NCBI RefSeq assembly: GCF_042847215.1
Contig: NZ_AP031500.1
Coordinates: 1,860,001 to 1,924,000, forward strand
Reading direction: 5' to 3'
From: Gilvimarinus japonicus
Lineage (GTDB): Bacteria; Pseudomonadota; Gammaproteobacteria; Pseudomonadales; Cellvibrionaceae
DNA: 64,000 nt
Below are positions 34,236-42,845 of this stretch, piece by piece. The notes beneath the pieces are model-generated. The model was not told the DNA's origin and ran no database searches. It saw nothing but the letters and a program-made list of their open reading frames with translations. Position 1 is the stretch's first letter. Every line of letters begins with the position of its first letter. The position numbers were made by a program, and so were the translations under genes.

Positions 34236-35280
34236 TCGTTATGTGGCGCGTGCGGTGGTTGGTGCTGTGGCGATGGTCTTGCTGCTGGTGTTGGGCCTAG
34301 ACTTTATCGGTAAGCTTATCGATCAGTTAGATAGCTTAAAAAAAGATTACACCTTTTTTGAGGCCTTGATTTATATCCTCTGGGGGTTGCCCCGCAGTGC
34401 TTATGAATATCTACCTTACGCTGTGTTGATCGGCTGTTTGATTGGCTTGGGCAGCCTGGCCGGCTCGAGCGAGTTGGTTGTGATGCGCGCCGCGGGAGTA
34501 TCGGTAGGGCGTATTGTGTGGATGGTGCTGAAGCCGGTACTGCTGTTTATTTTTATGGGCATCGTCCTGGGCGAATATGTTATTCCGTACGCCGATCAAG
34601 TCGCCGAAAGTCGCCGTGCGATTGCGTTGGGGTACAGTGATGAAGGTCAAACCCGGCGGGGCGTTTGGCATCGTGAATCGGATGAATTTATCCAGTTTAA
34701 TGTCATTCAGCCCGGTGGAAACCTGCGCGGTGTCAGCCGTTATCGCTTTGCCGACGGTAAGCTTGAAGAGGCGAGTTTTACTCATCACGTCGAGTATTAC
34801 GACGGTGTGTGGCATGAGGAAAACGTGTTGATTACCAATTTTACGGGTGAGCAGTTAACCACCCAGCGTTTACCGACACGGGAGTGGCACACAGAACTTA
34901 CGCCTGAGTTATTGGATATTGTCGCGGTGCCTCCCGAGGCGCAATCGATTGAGAGCTTGCATGAGTATGTGGGCTACTTAAAAGAGCAAAATCTGCAAAG
35001 CAGTGAATATAACTTAGCCTTTTGGCAAAAACTGTTGCAGCCATTAGCGACCGCCAGCTTGGTGTTAATTGCCATCTCGTTTGTATTTGGCCCGCTGCGC
35101 GAAGTGACTATGGGGCAAAGAATTTTTACCGGCGTTGTGTTTGGTATTGGGTTTCGGTTGGTGCAAAGCTTACTGGGGCCATCCAGTATTGTGTTTGGTT
35201 TTCCGCCGTTGGTGGCGGTACTGGTACCGATTGGCTTGTGTTTGCTGTTCGGGGTGGTGCTGCTACGGCGCGCCGCGTAA
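34222..35280 (+). CDS. lptG: LPS export permease LptG
   Basis: GTG 34222 with AGGGGG just upstream (352 aa; L-K-L-N-R-Y-V-A-R). Same architecture as LptF: TM helices about 10-30, 55-80, 95-120, a periplasmic jellyroll about 130-260, and three C-terminal TM helices. Forms the LptB2FG complex. Overlap with lptF gives coupled translation and equal stoichiometry. Confidence 0.93.
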   Translation: MLKLNRYVARAVVGAVAMVLLLVLGLDFIGKLIDQLDSLKKDYTFFEALIYILWGLPRSAYEYLPYAVLIGCLIGLGSLAGSSELVVMRAAGVSVGRIVWMVLKPVLLFIFMGIVLGEYVIPYADQVAESRRAIALGYSDEGQTRRGVWHRESDEFIQFNVIQPGGNLRGVSRYRFADGKLEEASFTHHVEYYDGVWHEENVLITNFTGEQLTTQRLPTREWHTELTPELLDIVAVPPEAQSIESLHEYVGYLKEQNLQSSEYNLAFWQKLLQPLATASLVLIAISFVFGPLREVTMGQRIFTGVVFGIGFRLVQSLLGPSSIVFGFPPLVAVLVPIGLCLLFGVVLLRRAA

Positions 35281-35316
35281 CCTTGACGGCGTATGTTTAT
35301 GCGCAAGAGTAAGAGT

Positions 35317-35340
35317 GCCCCACCGGTTAAGTGGGGCGTT
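35317..35340 (+). terminator. Hairpin after lptG (possible terminator)
   Basis: GCCCCAC (35317-35323) pairs with GTGGGGC (35331-35337); only two T follow, so termination may be partial. It sits between the convergent lptG and RDD genes. Confidence 0.5.
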
Positions 35341-35351
35341 AAACGACTGGA

Positions 35352-35840
35352 TTAGTGGCCCTTAGGCAGTTGCAATACGCGAGTGCCCGAGAGGCGATCG
35401 TGCAGAGTGAGGCGCTCGGGGTCGAGCCATAACCAAAAGTAGCCTAACCCTAAGCACGCCAGTGATAGGCCGCCCAAAAAACAGCGCAATAAGCATTGCC
35501 CAATGGTGGGCTTGTTGCCGCTGCTGTCGGTCAGTTTAAGGCGCCACGCTTTCATTCCCAGCGTCTGACCAAAGCGCTGCCAAAAGATGACGTAAAACCC
35601 CACCCAGATAATGACCCAGCCGATAAACCCAAAAATTCCCATCTGAGCTTTTTCGCCCGGGGCAATTGCCTCCCCCAGTACAAGAGTTTTAACGGCGAGT
35701 AGCGTTGCGCTGTACGCGAGGCTGATTGCCATAATTAATAAGCTGTCGTAAACCGCAGCGGCCAAACGTTTTACGACGCCCGCGCTCGCGGCCACAACGC
35801 GGGCTGATGAGGGTTGTTCTTTGGGTTTTTGTTGGGGCAT
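35352..35840 (-). CDS. RDD family membrane protein
   Basis: 162 aa with the RDD-domain layout: R-L-A-A-A-V-Y-D-S-L-L-I (about 24-35; the R..D pair), a second TM, then F-G-Q-T-L-G-M-K-A-W-R-L-K-L, and L-H-D-R-L-S-G-T-R near the C-terminus. Three or four TM helices. Role unknown, thought to be transport-related. An RDD gene near lptG also occurs in Pseudomonas as I recall. 76 bp downstream of the cyclase-FHA gene on the same strand. Confidence 0.88.
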   Translation of the reverse strand: MPQQKPKEQPSSARVVAASAGVVKRLAAAVYDSLLIMAISLAYSATLLAVKTLVLGEAIAPGEKAQMGIFGFIGWVIIWVGFYVIFWQRFGQTLGMKAWRLKLTDSSGNKPTIGQCLLRCFLGGLSLACLGLGYFWLWLDPERLTLHDRLSGTRVLQLPKGH

Positions 35841-35915
35841 CTAGGGCTCCGCCGATGTTGTTAATGTGTCGCTATTTAGCGTTTAGCTCACGCGCAAAGG
35901 TGGCGCCGAGAGGCG

Positions 35916-36830
35916 TTAGTTTAAAGTGGTGTCAGCACCGATAAAAAACTCAATCACATAGCTGCCCGGAGCATCGATCGGCACGCCAAAGCTAATGCGC
36001 CCATTGCCTGTTAGGGGTATTTCTTCGCGGCGCAAGTAAAGCACGTTGGCCTGATCGTCGCCCTGCATATAAGTGCCGTTGGTGCTGTGATCTACCAGGA
36101 CGTACTTACCGCGACGAAATAAAATACTGCCGTGCTCACGAGAAGCGCGTGTTGAATTGATCGCCCAGTTTACACGTGCGCGCTCGCGACCGAAGGATAA
36201 AGGCAGTTGATCGGGGGTAAAGCTGGCCTCGCGTTCCGGGCCGCGTAAACGTAAACGGTGGCGGTCCAGTTCGTTGTGCAACTCGCGAACATCCATGACG
36301 GCGGTGGCGCTGTGGGTGATTGTCGGCGTTTCCCAGTGCAGCCGGTATACGGTACAAATGTTTTGTGCGCCTTTTAATACAACGCGGTCAAACGCATCGC
36401 ACTGGTTGGCCATAGGTTCGCTGAGTTGCGTCAAAACCGCGTGGGTCACCACAATCTGGCGCGCGCGGGCAATGTGTGAAACCTCCGCCGCTTCGTTGAC
36501 CACATCGCCAAAGACATCGCCCTGAGGGTCGAGTAGCGTGGCACCGTAGGCGATGCCGATACGCAGCGCCTGTAAATCTAGATTGAGAGATTGGCGTTGT
36601 AACTCAAGTGCGGCTTGACAGGCATCGCTAGCGCTGGGGAAGCGCGCCATAACTTCGTCGCCGATATTTTTCACGACTACGCCGGCGTGGCGTTCGATAA
36701 TACTGCGAATCACGCTCAGGGTCTCGTCGATAAGGCTTTTTGCCTGAGTATTACCTTGCTCTTTATAGAGCCGCGAGCTGCCGGATACGTCGGCAAACAT
36801 CACGGCCTGTGTTTCGCGCTGGGCGGACAT
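35916..36830 (-). CDS. Class III nucleotide cyclase domain fused to FHA domain
   Basis: 304 aa. Residues about 8-125 are a class III cyclase homology domain: metal-binding Asp14 (F-A-D-V-S-G-S) and Asp58 (N-I-G-D-E-V-M-A-R-F), with adenine-contacting Lys54 and Asn112 (D-V-V-N-E-A-A-E). The transition-state Arg, normally four residues after that Asn, is Glu116. Residues about 212-285 are an FHA domain with G214-R215, S230-R-E-H233 and N251-G252, so it should bind phosphothreonine. No membrane segment. It may be a weak or dead cyclase working as a phospho-dependent regulator. Upstream of the RDD gene. Confidence 0.82.
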   Translation of the reverse strand: MSAQRETQAVMFADVSGSSRLYKEQGNTQAKSLIDETLSVIRSIIERHAGVVVKNIGDEVMARFPSASDACQAALELQRQSLNLDLQALRIGIAYGATLLDPQGDVFGDVVNEAAEVSHIARARQIVVTHAVLTQLSEPMANQCDAFDRVVLKGAQNICTVYRLHWETPTITHSATAVMDVRELHNELDRHRLRLRGPEREASFTPDQLPLSFGRERARVNWAINSTRASREHGSILFRRGKYVLVDHSTNGTYMQGDDQANVLYLRREEIPLTGNGRISFGVPIDAPGSYVIEFFIGADTTLN

Positions 36831-36936
36831 TGCGACACTCTCGGTTCGGAATTTGAGCGATTATAGCATCTCAAAGAGATTTGGGCGGCAAGCGCTTAAA
36901 ACGACGCGATAGGTGCTTTGGCTGGGTTTGTGGCAA

Positions 36937-37704
36937 TTAATATAGGCGATAGCTGCCGCGCACGATAACCTCGTGGGGCCGTTTTTCGGTATGAATAATA
37001 CCCCGCGCGCGGGAGCGTTGATTGAAGCTAAAGCGCCGATGGTGGGTTATACGTGCTAAATAGCTGCTGGCCTGGACACACGCCGACCCCGTGGCCGCGT
37101 CCTCGGGTACACCGTACTGGGGGGCAAAGTAGCGCAAATGCCAATATCTGTGGGCTGGCGCCAGAGCAATGACAGAGCGCGCGCTATACAGCTTCAGCGC
37201 GCGCGCACGTAGCCGAAGCTGCGATAGTGCCTGGGGATCGGGCAGTAGTAGCAAGGTGTAATCTTGCCTGCCGCCCATACGAACGGCGGTTGATACCGGG
37301 GTTTGGCAGAGGTGAGTCCAGCGTGCGGGGTCATCTTTCGCGCTAACGGGGCAGGGGCGGTCGCAATAATAGGCGCCTTTGTTGTCGACCCCAACGGTGA
37401 CGGCGCCTGCCGCTGTGTGTAGGGTAAGGTTAAACGTGTTGTGAAATTCGTGTGTGTACAAATAGGCGGCAACGGCGATATTGCCCGAGCCGCAGCGCAG
37501 TACTGGGTGGCCACAATCAAAAAAGCGCGCGTGCCAACAATCGTTTTGTTGCCACAGTACCAAGGTGTTGGCGTGTGGCTTAAGAGCTTGTTGCCAAATC
37601 TGCGCCTCGATATTTTTGCCGGTGTCTAGCGTTGATGTGTCAAGCGCAACAATATGGTGACGATTACCCCGTGCGCCCGCACCACAAAAACTGTCAACGA
37701 TCAT
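36937..37704 (-). CDS. PhzF-fold protein, divergent, coupled to egtD
   Basis: The start ATG 37704 lies inside the end of egtD (11-bp overlap), giving 255 aa. The fold is recognisable from V-D-S-F-C-G-A-G-A-R-G-N at the N-terminus and E-D-A-A-T-G-S-A (about 205-212). PhzF enzymes isomerise trans-2,3-dihydro-3-hydroxyanthranilate. Two of the catalytic positions look changed: the Glu before the third strand appears as Asn46 (A-N-T-L-V-L), and the C-G-H-A-T motif is C71-G-S-G-N75, closer to the C-G-x-G of diaminopimelate epimerase. Substrate therefore unknown; context suggests ergothioneine-related chemistry. Confidence 0.75.
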   Translation of the reverse strand: MIVDSFCGAGARGNRHHIVALDTSTLDTGKNIEAQIWQQALKPHANTLVLWQQNDCWHARFFDCGHPVLRCGSGNIAVAAYLYTHEFHNTFNLTLHTAAGAVTVGVDNKGAYYCDRPCPVSAKDDPARWTHLCQTPVSTAVRMGGRQDYTLLLLPDPQALSQLRLRARALKLYSARSVIALAPAHRYWHLRYFAPQYGVPEDAATGSACVQASSYLARITHHRRFSFNQRSRARGIIHTEKRPHEVIVRGSYRLY

Positions 37705-38698
37705 CAATTTTTGTGGTTGCCGGTTTATATTGCAGCAGGCTAATGGCAAACAAATCGTCGGGTGCCATCCATAGGCGGCGAGTGTGCCAGTGAGCCTTGC
37801 GGGCAAGTGTGGCAAACTCTGAAGGATGGTATTTATAGGAGTTTTCGGTGTGAATGCTTTCGCCTTTTGCAAAGTAAAATTCGCGCGCGGCAATTTGCAC
37901 CCGTTGCGCCCGTAAGCTGCGCAAGTGCATTTCGATTCGGCCGTGCTCTTTATTGTAAAACGCGTGGTGGCCAAAGTGCATTAAATCAAAGTCGCCATCT
38001 AGCTCGCGGTTAATGCGCGTCAATATGTTTTTGTTGAAATTTGCCGTTACTCCCCGAGGATCATTGTAGGCTTGATGCAAAATATGCTCTGGCTTTTTAG
38101 TGTCAACGCCAATCAGTAGGTAGGCGCCGCTGCCAAGGGTTTGTCCGGCATTATGTAAAAACTCTAACGCCTGTTGGCGGTGTAAGTTGCCAATGGTCGA
38201 GCCCGGAAAGAAGCCCATACGGGTCAAGCCGGTTTGGCTTAGGGGCAGCGGCAGAGTGAAGTCTTGTGCAAGAGGGGTAACATCAAGCCCGCTATAGCGG
38301 CGGCGTAGCTCGGCACAAGAGTTAAGCAAATGCTCTTCGCTAATGTCGATGGCGGTGAGGTTTTTAACGGTGTCGATGTTGTTTAGTAGTGGTGTTATTT
38401 TGCGCAGTGAGCCCGCCCCGAACTCGACAATGGACAGCTCGTCGTTTTTTTCGGCGCGAAAAAAACGACTCAAGTCGGCGGCGACGGTAGGTAGAAGTTC
38501 CAGCTCGACATGATAAGGATAATATTCATCCAATGCGCAAATATCGTCAAATAATTGCGAGCCGCGTTCATCGTAAAAATATTTCGGCGCTAATTGTTTG
38601 GGGCGCAGGGCGAGGCCGCGTAAAACATCTTCACGAAAACTGCGGTCGTGTTCAGAGGTTGCTTGTTCGGTATCTTGCGTTGCGAGTGCGATGGTCAT
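37694..38698 (-). CDS. egtD: L-histidine N-alpha-methyltransferase
   Basis: ATG 38698 (334 aa); a longer open frame running into egtB in another frame is spurious. EgtD trimethylates histidine to hercynine with SAM. Family marks: K-Y-F-Y-D-E-R-G-S-Q-L-F-D-D-I (about 39-53), E-Y-Y-P-Y (about 58-62), SAM loop V-E-F-G-A-G-S-L-R-K-I (about 91-101), and F-F-P-G-S-T-I-G-N (about 165-173). It begins 26 bp after egtB and overlaps the PhzF-fold gene, so all three are one operon. Confidence 0.93.
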   Translation of the reverse strand: MTIALATQDTEQATSEHDRSFREDVLRGLALRPKQLAPKYFYDERGSQLFDDICALDEYYPYHVELELLPTVAADLSRFFRAEKNDELSIVEFGAGSLRKITPLLNNIDTVKNLTAIDISEEHLLNSCAELRRRYSGLDVTPLAQDFTLPLPLSQTGLTRMGFFPGSTIGNLHRQQALEFLHNAGQTLGSGAYLLIGVDTKKPEHILHQAYNDPRGVTANFNKNILTRINRELDGDFDLMHFGHHAFYNKEHGRIEMHLRSLRAQRVQIAAREFYFAKGESIHTENSYKYHPSEFATLARKAHWHTRRLWMAPDDLFAISLLQYKPATTKIDDR

Positions 38699-38723
38699 GT
38701 TTGAATCCTCATCCTGAGTGACA

Positions 38724-40004
38724 TTACTGCGCGAGCCGCAGGCCACTAAACTGCCAGCGCTGGTGCGGGTAAAAAAAGTTGCGATAACTCGGGCGCATTT
38801 GCGCCTGCGCCGTGGCGCAGGAGCCGCCGCGCAAGACGTATTGGTTAACCATAAACTTGCCGTTGTATTCGCCCAGTGCGCCTTGCTCTGGGGTAAATCC
38901 GGGGTAGGGGCTGTAGCTGCTGGAAGTCCACTCCCAGACATCACCGTATACTTGTTTAAGCCCTTCGCCAGCTGCTGCCGGCTGTGGCTGCCAGCGGTCT
39001 GACTCGGCAAAGTTACCTTGCGCGGCGCTTTGGGTTGCCGCGATTTCCAGCTCAAACTCGCGCGGTAGGCGGTAACCCGCCCAGCGGGCAAAGGCGTCGG
39101 CCTCAAAGTAGCTGATATGGCATACCGGTGCGGCTAGGTTAATAGGCTGGTAGCCGTCGAGCTGACATTCAAACCACTCACCATTGACCTCTTGCCAGTA
39201 CAGAGGGGCCTGCCATTGGGTTTTTTGCTTACAATCCCAGCCATCGGATAGCCACCATGCCGGGTCTTGGTAGCCACCAGCGGCCATAAAGGCTAGCCAT
39301 TGGCCGTTGGTGACAGGGGCGTTGCTCAGTGAAAAGGCATTGCAAAACACTCGGTGGCGGGGGCGCTCGCAGTCGTAACTAAAGTCTGTAGGCTCAGCGC
39401 CAATCCAGTACAGCCCCTCGGTAAATGTACTAAATGCGGCCTCCAAGGGAGCTGAATCAGTTGCTATTTGCGCGGCGCTTGTGGGCAAGCTGGCGCTGGC
39501 GTGACCAGAAGAAAATGCCGACGGGTTTTGCGCTAGAGCGTGTTTAATGTCGGTGAGGATAAGCTCTTGGTGCTGCATTTCGTGATGCAGCCCGGTGACG
39601 ATAATATCGGCGACGGTTTTGCTCGGGGCCGTGTCTATCAGAGCTAACATGGCATCATCTATATGGCGGCGATAGGCGAAGACTTCATCCGCCGATGGAC
39701 GCGATAGCAACCCTCGTGCAGGTCTCGGGTGTCGCTCACCGACGCTGTCGTAATAAGAGTTAAAAAGGTATTCATAGTCCGCGTCAAAAACGCGGTAATG
39801 GGGCAGGTGGGGCTTTAGAGCAAACGTTTCAAAGAACCAACTGGTGTGTGCCAGATGCCATTTTGTGGGGCTGGCGTCCGGCATAGATTGCAGCATCATG
39901 TCTTCGGCGCTCAACCCTTTGGTGAGCGCTGTCGTGCGCTGCCGGACGCGGTCGTACCATTGCCGAAGCTCAACGTCAGAGGTTGCTATTGGTTCACTCA
40001 GCAT
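38724..40004 (-). CDS. egtB: EgtB-type sulfoxide synthase (DinB/FGE fusion)
   Basis: 426 aa. The N-terminal DinB domain carries the iron-binding histidines, His53 in W-H-L-A-H-T-S-W-F-F-E and His141/His145 in H-H-E-M-Q-H-Q-E. The C-terminal formylglycine-generating-enzyme-like domain ends L-R-G-G-S-C-A-T...R-N-F-F-Y-P-x-x-R-W-Q-F-S-G-L-R. EgtB joins hercynine to a thiol (gamma-Glu-Cys or Cys) using O2. Neither egtA, egtC nor the PLP lyase egtE is adjacent. SenA (selenoneine) is similar, but no senB/senC is present, and OvoA would carry a methyltransferase domain, so EgtB fits best. Confidence 0.9.
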   Translation of the reverse strand: MLSEPIATSDVELRQWYDRVRQRTTALTKGLSAEDMMLQSMPDASPTKWHLAHTSWFFETFALKPHLPHYRVFDADYEYLFNSYYDSVGERHPRPARGLLSRPSADEVFAYRRHIDDAMLALIDTAPSKTVADIIVTGLHHEMQHQELILTDIKHALAQNPSAFSSGHASASLPTSAAQIATDSAPLEAAFSTFTEGLYWIGAEPTDFSYDCERPRHRVFCNAFSLSNAPVTNGQWLAFMAAGGYQDPAWWLSDGWDCKQKTQWQAPLYWQEVNGEWFECQLDGYQPINLAAPVCHISYFEADAFARWAGYRLPREFELEIAATQSAAQGNFAESDRWQPQPAAAGEGLKQVYGDVWEWTSSSYSPYPGFTPEQGALGEYNGKFMVNQYVLRGGSCATAQAQMRPSYRNFFYPHQRWQFSGLRLAQ

Positions 40005-40159
40005 AAAGGTCTCCCTGTGAATGAATCATCAGCATAGGGCAGGTTTGAGACGATTTAAAGAAAATGATGTGATGCAAGTAGTGATTTTGTTGCAAAGAGG
40101 TGTAAAGGCGGGGTTAGGGTTTTCGCTTAGCTCTGTAGCTGTAAAACAAACACCCATAA

Positions 40160-40187
40160 AAAAAGCGCAGTGTTAACTGCGCTTTTT
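40160..40187 (-). terminator. Terminator of tRNA-Leu(CAA)
   Basis: 12-bp stem AAAAAGCGCAGT / ACTGCGCTTTTT with loop GTTA. On the minus strand it is followed by a T run and lies 39 bp beyond the tRNA 3' end. Confidence 0.8.
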
Positions 40188-40225
40188 AGCGTATCGATTG
40201 GTGAAGATCGATGCGTTTAACAAGA

Positions 40226-40312
40226 TGGTACCAGAGGCCGGACTCGAACCGGCACGCTTTTAAGGGCGGGGGATTTTGAATCCCCTGTGTCTACCAATTT
40301 CACCACTCTGGC
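40226..40312 (-). tRNA. tRNA-Leu(CAA)
   Basis: Minus-strand 87-nt class II tRNA: acceptor GCCAGAG / CTCTGGT, D-loop with GGTAGACA, anticodon stem GGGGA-TTCAAAA-TCCCC (anticodon CAA), a long variable arm, T-loop GGTTCGAGTCC, and CCA encoded. It precedes queA, as I recall for Pseudomonas. Confidence 0.95.
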
Positions 40313-40324
40313 AAAGTGGGCGTG

Positions 40325-40352
40325 ATTATAGCAGCGAGTTTGTTCTCGTCAA
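40325..40352 (-). promoter_or_regulatory. Promoter of tRNA-Leu(CAA)
   Basis: On the minus strand TTGACG (40352-40347) and TATAAT (40330-40325) are 16 bp apart, a near-consensus sigma-70 promoter, with the -10 12 bp before the tRNA. CG-rich discriminator CACGCCC follows, as expected of stringently controlled tRNA promoters. Confidence 0.85.
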
Positions 40353-40456
40353 CCACTGATGTTAAATATTTATTGCGGTGGCTCTTGGGGCGGCTGGCAA
40401 CTTGTTGCATTTTGGGCTAACCTTGCCGCCCTTCAAAAATTCTGATTCTCCATGTT

Positions 40457-41524
40457 ATGCAGCGCCAAGACTTTGATTACGTCTTACCCGACGAACTAAT
40501 TGCCCGAACTCCTGCCGCCGAGCGTCGCGGTAGTCGGTTGTTGTGTTTGGACGGTCCCAGTGGTGCGTTGGAGCACCGCCAGTTTCCCGATTTGCTGGAT
40601 AAGCTACAACCCGGCGACTTGATGGTGTTTAACAACACCCGGGTAATCCCCGCGCGTATGTTTGCGCAAAAGCCCACCGGGGGACAAGTGGAAATACTGG
40701 TTGAGCGCGTCTTGGATGAATACCATGTATTGGCTCACACCCGTGCCAGTAAATCGCCCAAGGCCGGCTCCGAACTGGTGTTAGATGATGGCACGCGTTT
40801 GCAGGTGACCGGCCGGCAAGAAACGCTGTTTGAAATTACCTTTCCTGAACCGGTGTTGCAGGTGCTGGATAAGCACGGCCATATGCCGCTGCCGCCTTAC
40901 ATTGATCGTGAGGATAATGCGGTTGATCGCGAGCGCTACCAAACCGTTTATGGCGAGAAGCAAGGCGCTGTTGCCGCGCCCACCGCAGGGCTGCACTTTG
41001 ATGACGCGCTTATGGCGCAGTTGCGCGAGCGCGGCGTTGAACTGGCGTTTGTGACGTTACACGTGGGGGCGGGTACTTTTCAGCCGGTGCGGGTTGATAA
41101 TATCAGTGATCATCAAATGCACAGTGAGGTGATTGACGTCGACGAGTCTGTCTGTGCCGCGGTGCGCGCCGCCAAGGCGCGTGGCTCGCGTGTGATTGCG
41201 GTGGGCACCACCAGCGTACGCAGCCTAGAAAGTGCCGCGCAAAATGCCCCAGCGGGAGAGTCGATTGCGCCGATGCAGGGCGATACCGATATTTTTATTT
41301 ACCCCGGTTGCTCCTTTAAAGTTATTGATGCCTTAGTGACGAATTTTCACTTGCCGGAGTCGACCCTGTTAATGTTAGTGTCGGCTTTTGCCGGTTACCA
41401 GCATACCATGGCGGCGTATGGTGCGGCTGTTGCCGAGCGCTACCGCTTTTTTAGCTACGGTGACGCTATGTTTATTACCCAAAACCCTCGCGCCGGTGAT
41501 GATATTCCCGGCGTCACTGATTAA
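40457..41524 (+). CDS. queA: S-adenosylmethionine:tRNA ribosyltransferase-isomerase
   Basis: 355 aa, starting M-Q-R-Q-D-F-D-Y-x-L-P-D-E-L-I-A, the standard QueA N-terminus. QueA transfers the ribosyl part of SAM to preQ1 in tRNA, the epoxyqueuosine step. Conserved A-A-P-T-A-G-L-H-F and T-L-H-V-G-A-G-T-F-Q-P-V-R are present. Heads a queA-tgt pair; 74 bp to the tgt start used here. Confidence 0.97.
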   Translation: MQRQDFDYVLPDELIARTPAAERRGSRLLCLDGPSGALEHRQFPDLLDKLQPGDLMVFNNTRVIPARMFAQKPTGGQVEILVERVLDEYHVLAHTRASKSPKAGSELVLDDGTRLQVTGRQETLFEITFPEPVLQVLDKHGHMPLPPYIDREDNAVDRERYQTVYGEKQGAVAAPTAGLHFDDALMAQLRERGVELAFVTLHVGAGTFQPVRVDNISDHQMHSEVIDVDESVCAAVRAAKARGSRVIAVGTTSVRSLESAAQNAPAGESIAPMQGDTDIFIYPGCSFKVIDALVTNFHLPESTLLMLVSAFAGYQHTMAAYGAAVAERYRFFSYGDAMFITQNPRAGDDIPGVTD

Positions 41525-41598
41525 AGCCCGAGCGTCTTATGTCCAGCGATACCCCGACTCCTGCTACCTCTGCCAGTGTTAGCAATCGCGAGTGTTTT

Positions 41599-42714
41599 AT
41601 GAATTTTGCGCTGAAATCTCAGTCCGGTCACGCCCGTCGCGGCGAGCTGAGCTTTCCCCGCGGTAAGGTGCAAACCCCGGCTTTTATGCCGGTGGGAACT
41701 TACGGTACGGTAAAAGGTATGGCGCCGCGGGAAATTAACGAGATCGGAGCCGAGATCATTCTGGGTAACACCTTTCATTTGATGTTGCGACCAGGCACCG
41801 AGGTGGTTAAGGCCCACGGTGATTTGCACGATTTTATGCGCTGGGATGGGCCAATCTTGACTGACTCCGGTGGCTTTCAGGTCTTTAGCCTCGGAAAGTT
41901 GCGTAAAATTACGGAAGAGGGCGTGTCGTTTCGCTCGCCCATCGATGGCAGTAAGGTCTTTATGGACCCGGAAATCTCCATGCAGGTGCAACGTGATTTA
42001 GGCTCTGATGTGGTGATGATTTTTGACGAGTGCACGCCCTATCCGGCGACCCCCGCCGAGGCGCGCAGCTCCATGGAGCTGTCCTTGCGCTGGGCCGCGC
42101 GCTCTAAAACGGCCCACGGCGATAACCCCTCGGCCTTGTTTGGCATTGTACAGGGGGGAATGTACGAGGACTTGCGTCGTGAGTCGATGGCGGGGCTGGA
42201 GTCGATAGGCTTTGACGGTTATGCCATTGGTGGTTTGTCGGTCGGCGAACCCAAAGAGGACATGCTGCGGGTTTTAGAAACGTTAGCCCCGGTGATGCCG
42301 CAAGATAAACCGCGCTACCTTATGGGAGTTGGCAAGCCTGCCGATATCGTCGAGGGCGTGCGCCGCGGTATTGATATGTTCGATTGCGTTATGCCCACCC
42401 GCAATGCGCGTAATGGTCACTTGTTTGTCGATGAGGGCGTGATAAAAATCCGCAATGCCCGCCATCGTCACGATGCCTCACCGTTGGATGCGCGTTGCGA
42501 TTGTTATACCTGCCAAAATTTTAGCCGCAGTTATTTACATCATCTGGATAAGTGCAATGAGATCCTCGGCGCCCAGCTCAATACGATCCATAACCTGCGT
42601 TACTACCAAAATGTCATGAGTCGGATGCGTCAAGCGCTGGATGATGATGCCCTAGACGCGTTTTTAGCTGATTTTTACGGTCGCCAAGGCCTAGAGGTGC
42701 CGCCAGCGCCCTAA
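41599..42714 (+). CDS. tgt: tRNA-guanine transglycosylase
   Basis: ATG 41599 (371 aa; M-N-F-A-L-K aligns with E. coli Tgt). An in-frame ATG at 41539 would add 20 residues of low similarity. Tgt swaps guanine 34 for preQ1. Catalytic Asp is in D-S-G-G-F-Q-V-F (about residue 91 region) and the nucleophile in D-C-V-M-P-T-R-N-A-R; the zinc site is C-D-C-Y-T-C-Q-N plus a later His. Normally followed by yajC, which is absent here. Confidence 0.95.
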   Translation: MNFALKSQSGHARRGELSFPRGKVQTPAFMPVGTYGTVKGMAPREINEIGAEIILGNTFHLMLRPGTEVVKAHGDLHDFMRWDGPILTDSGGFQVFSLGKLRKITEEGVSFRSPIDGSKVFMDPEISMQVQRDLGSDVVMIFDECTPYPATPAEARSSMELSLRWAARSKTAHGDNPSALFGIVQGGMYEDLRRESMAGLESIGFDGYAIGGLSVGEPKEDMLRVLETLAPVMPQDKPRYLMGVGKPADIVEGVRRGIDMFDCVMPTRNARNGHLFVDEGVIKIRNARHRHDASPLDARCDCYTCQNFSRSYLHHLDKCNEILGAQLNTIHNLRYYQNVMSRMRQALDDDALDAFLADFYGRQGLEVPPAP

Positions 42715-42730
42715 GGGTGGGCGGCGCGCA

Positions 42731-42758
42731 TTGTTGTTGCTCGCAGTTTCGGTATAAT
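42731..42758 (+). promoter_or_regulatory. Candidate promoter of secDF and structured leader
   Basis: TTGTTG (42731-42736) and TATAAT (42753-42758) are 16 bp apart. The resulting leader of about 140 nt has three small hairpins: GGACA/TGTCC (42798-42814), GTCCC/GGGAC (42822-42841) and CGCC/GGCG (42867-42879). Confidence 0.55.
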
Positions 42759-42845
42759 CCGCCCCCATATTAGCCTTTTGCCGCCTTATTAAGGTGTGGA
42801 CACTTGAGTTGTCCGGAATCGGTCCCATATAGGCACGGGACATAA

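Noticed and set aside
37705..37974. N-terminal extension of the PhzF-fold frame
   Set aside because: It reads through egtD in another frame; the ATG at 37704 starts the conserved V-D-S-F segment.
38699..39106. N-terminal extension of the egtD frame (about 136 residues)
   Set aside because: It overlaps egtB in another frame and has no similarity to EgtD; ATG 38698 gives the family's normal length.
38724..40004. EgtB as SenA (selenoneine) or OvoA (ovothiol)
   Set aside because: senB and senC are absent, and there is no fused methyltransferase; the adjacent egtD supports ergothioneine.
40226..40312. tRNA-Leu(CAA) as the intact partner of the 4858-4917 fragment
   Set aside because: Different anticodon, variable arm and acceptor sequence, and opposite strand; it cannot be the attL copy.
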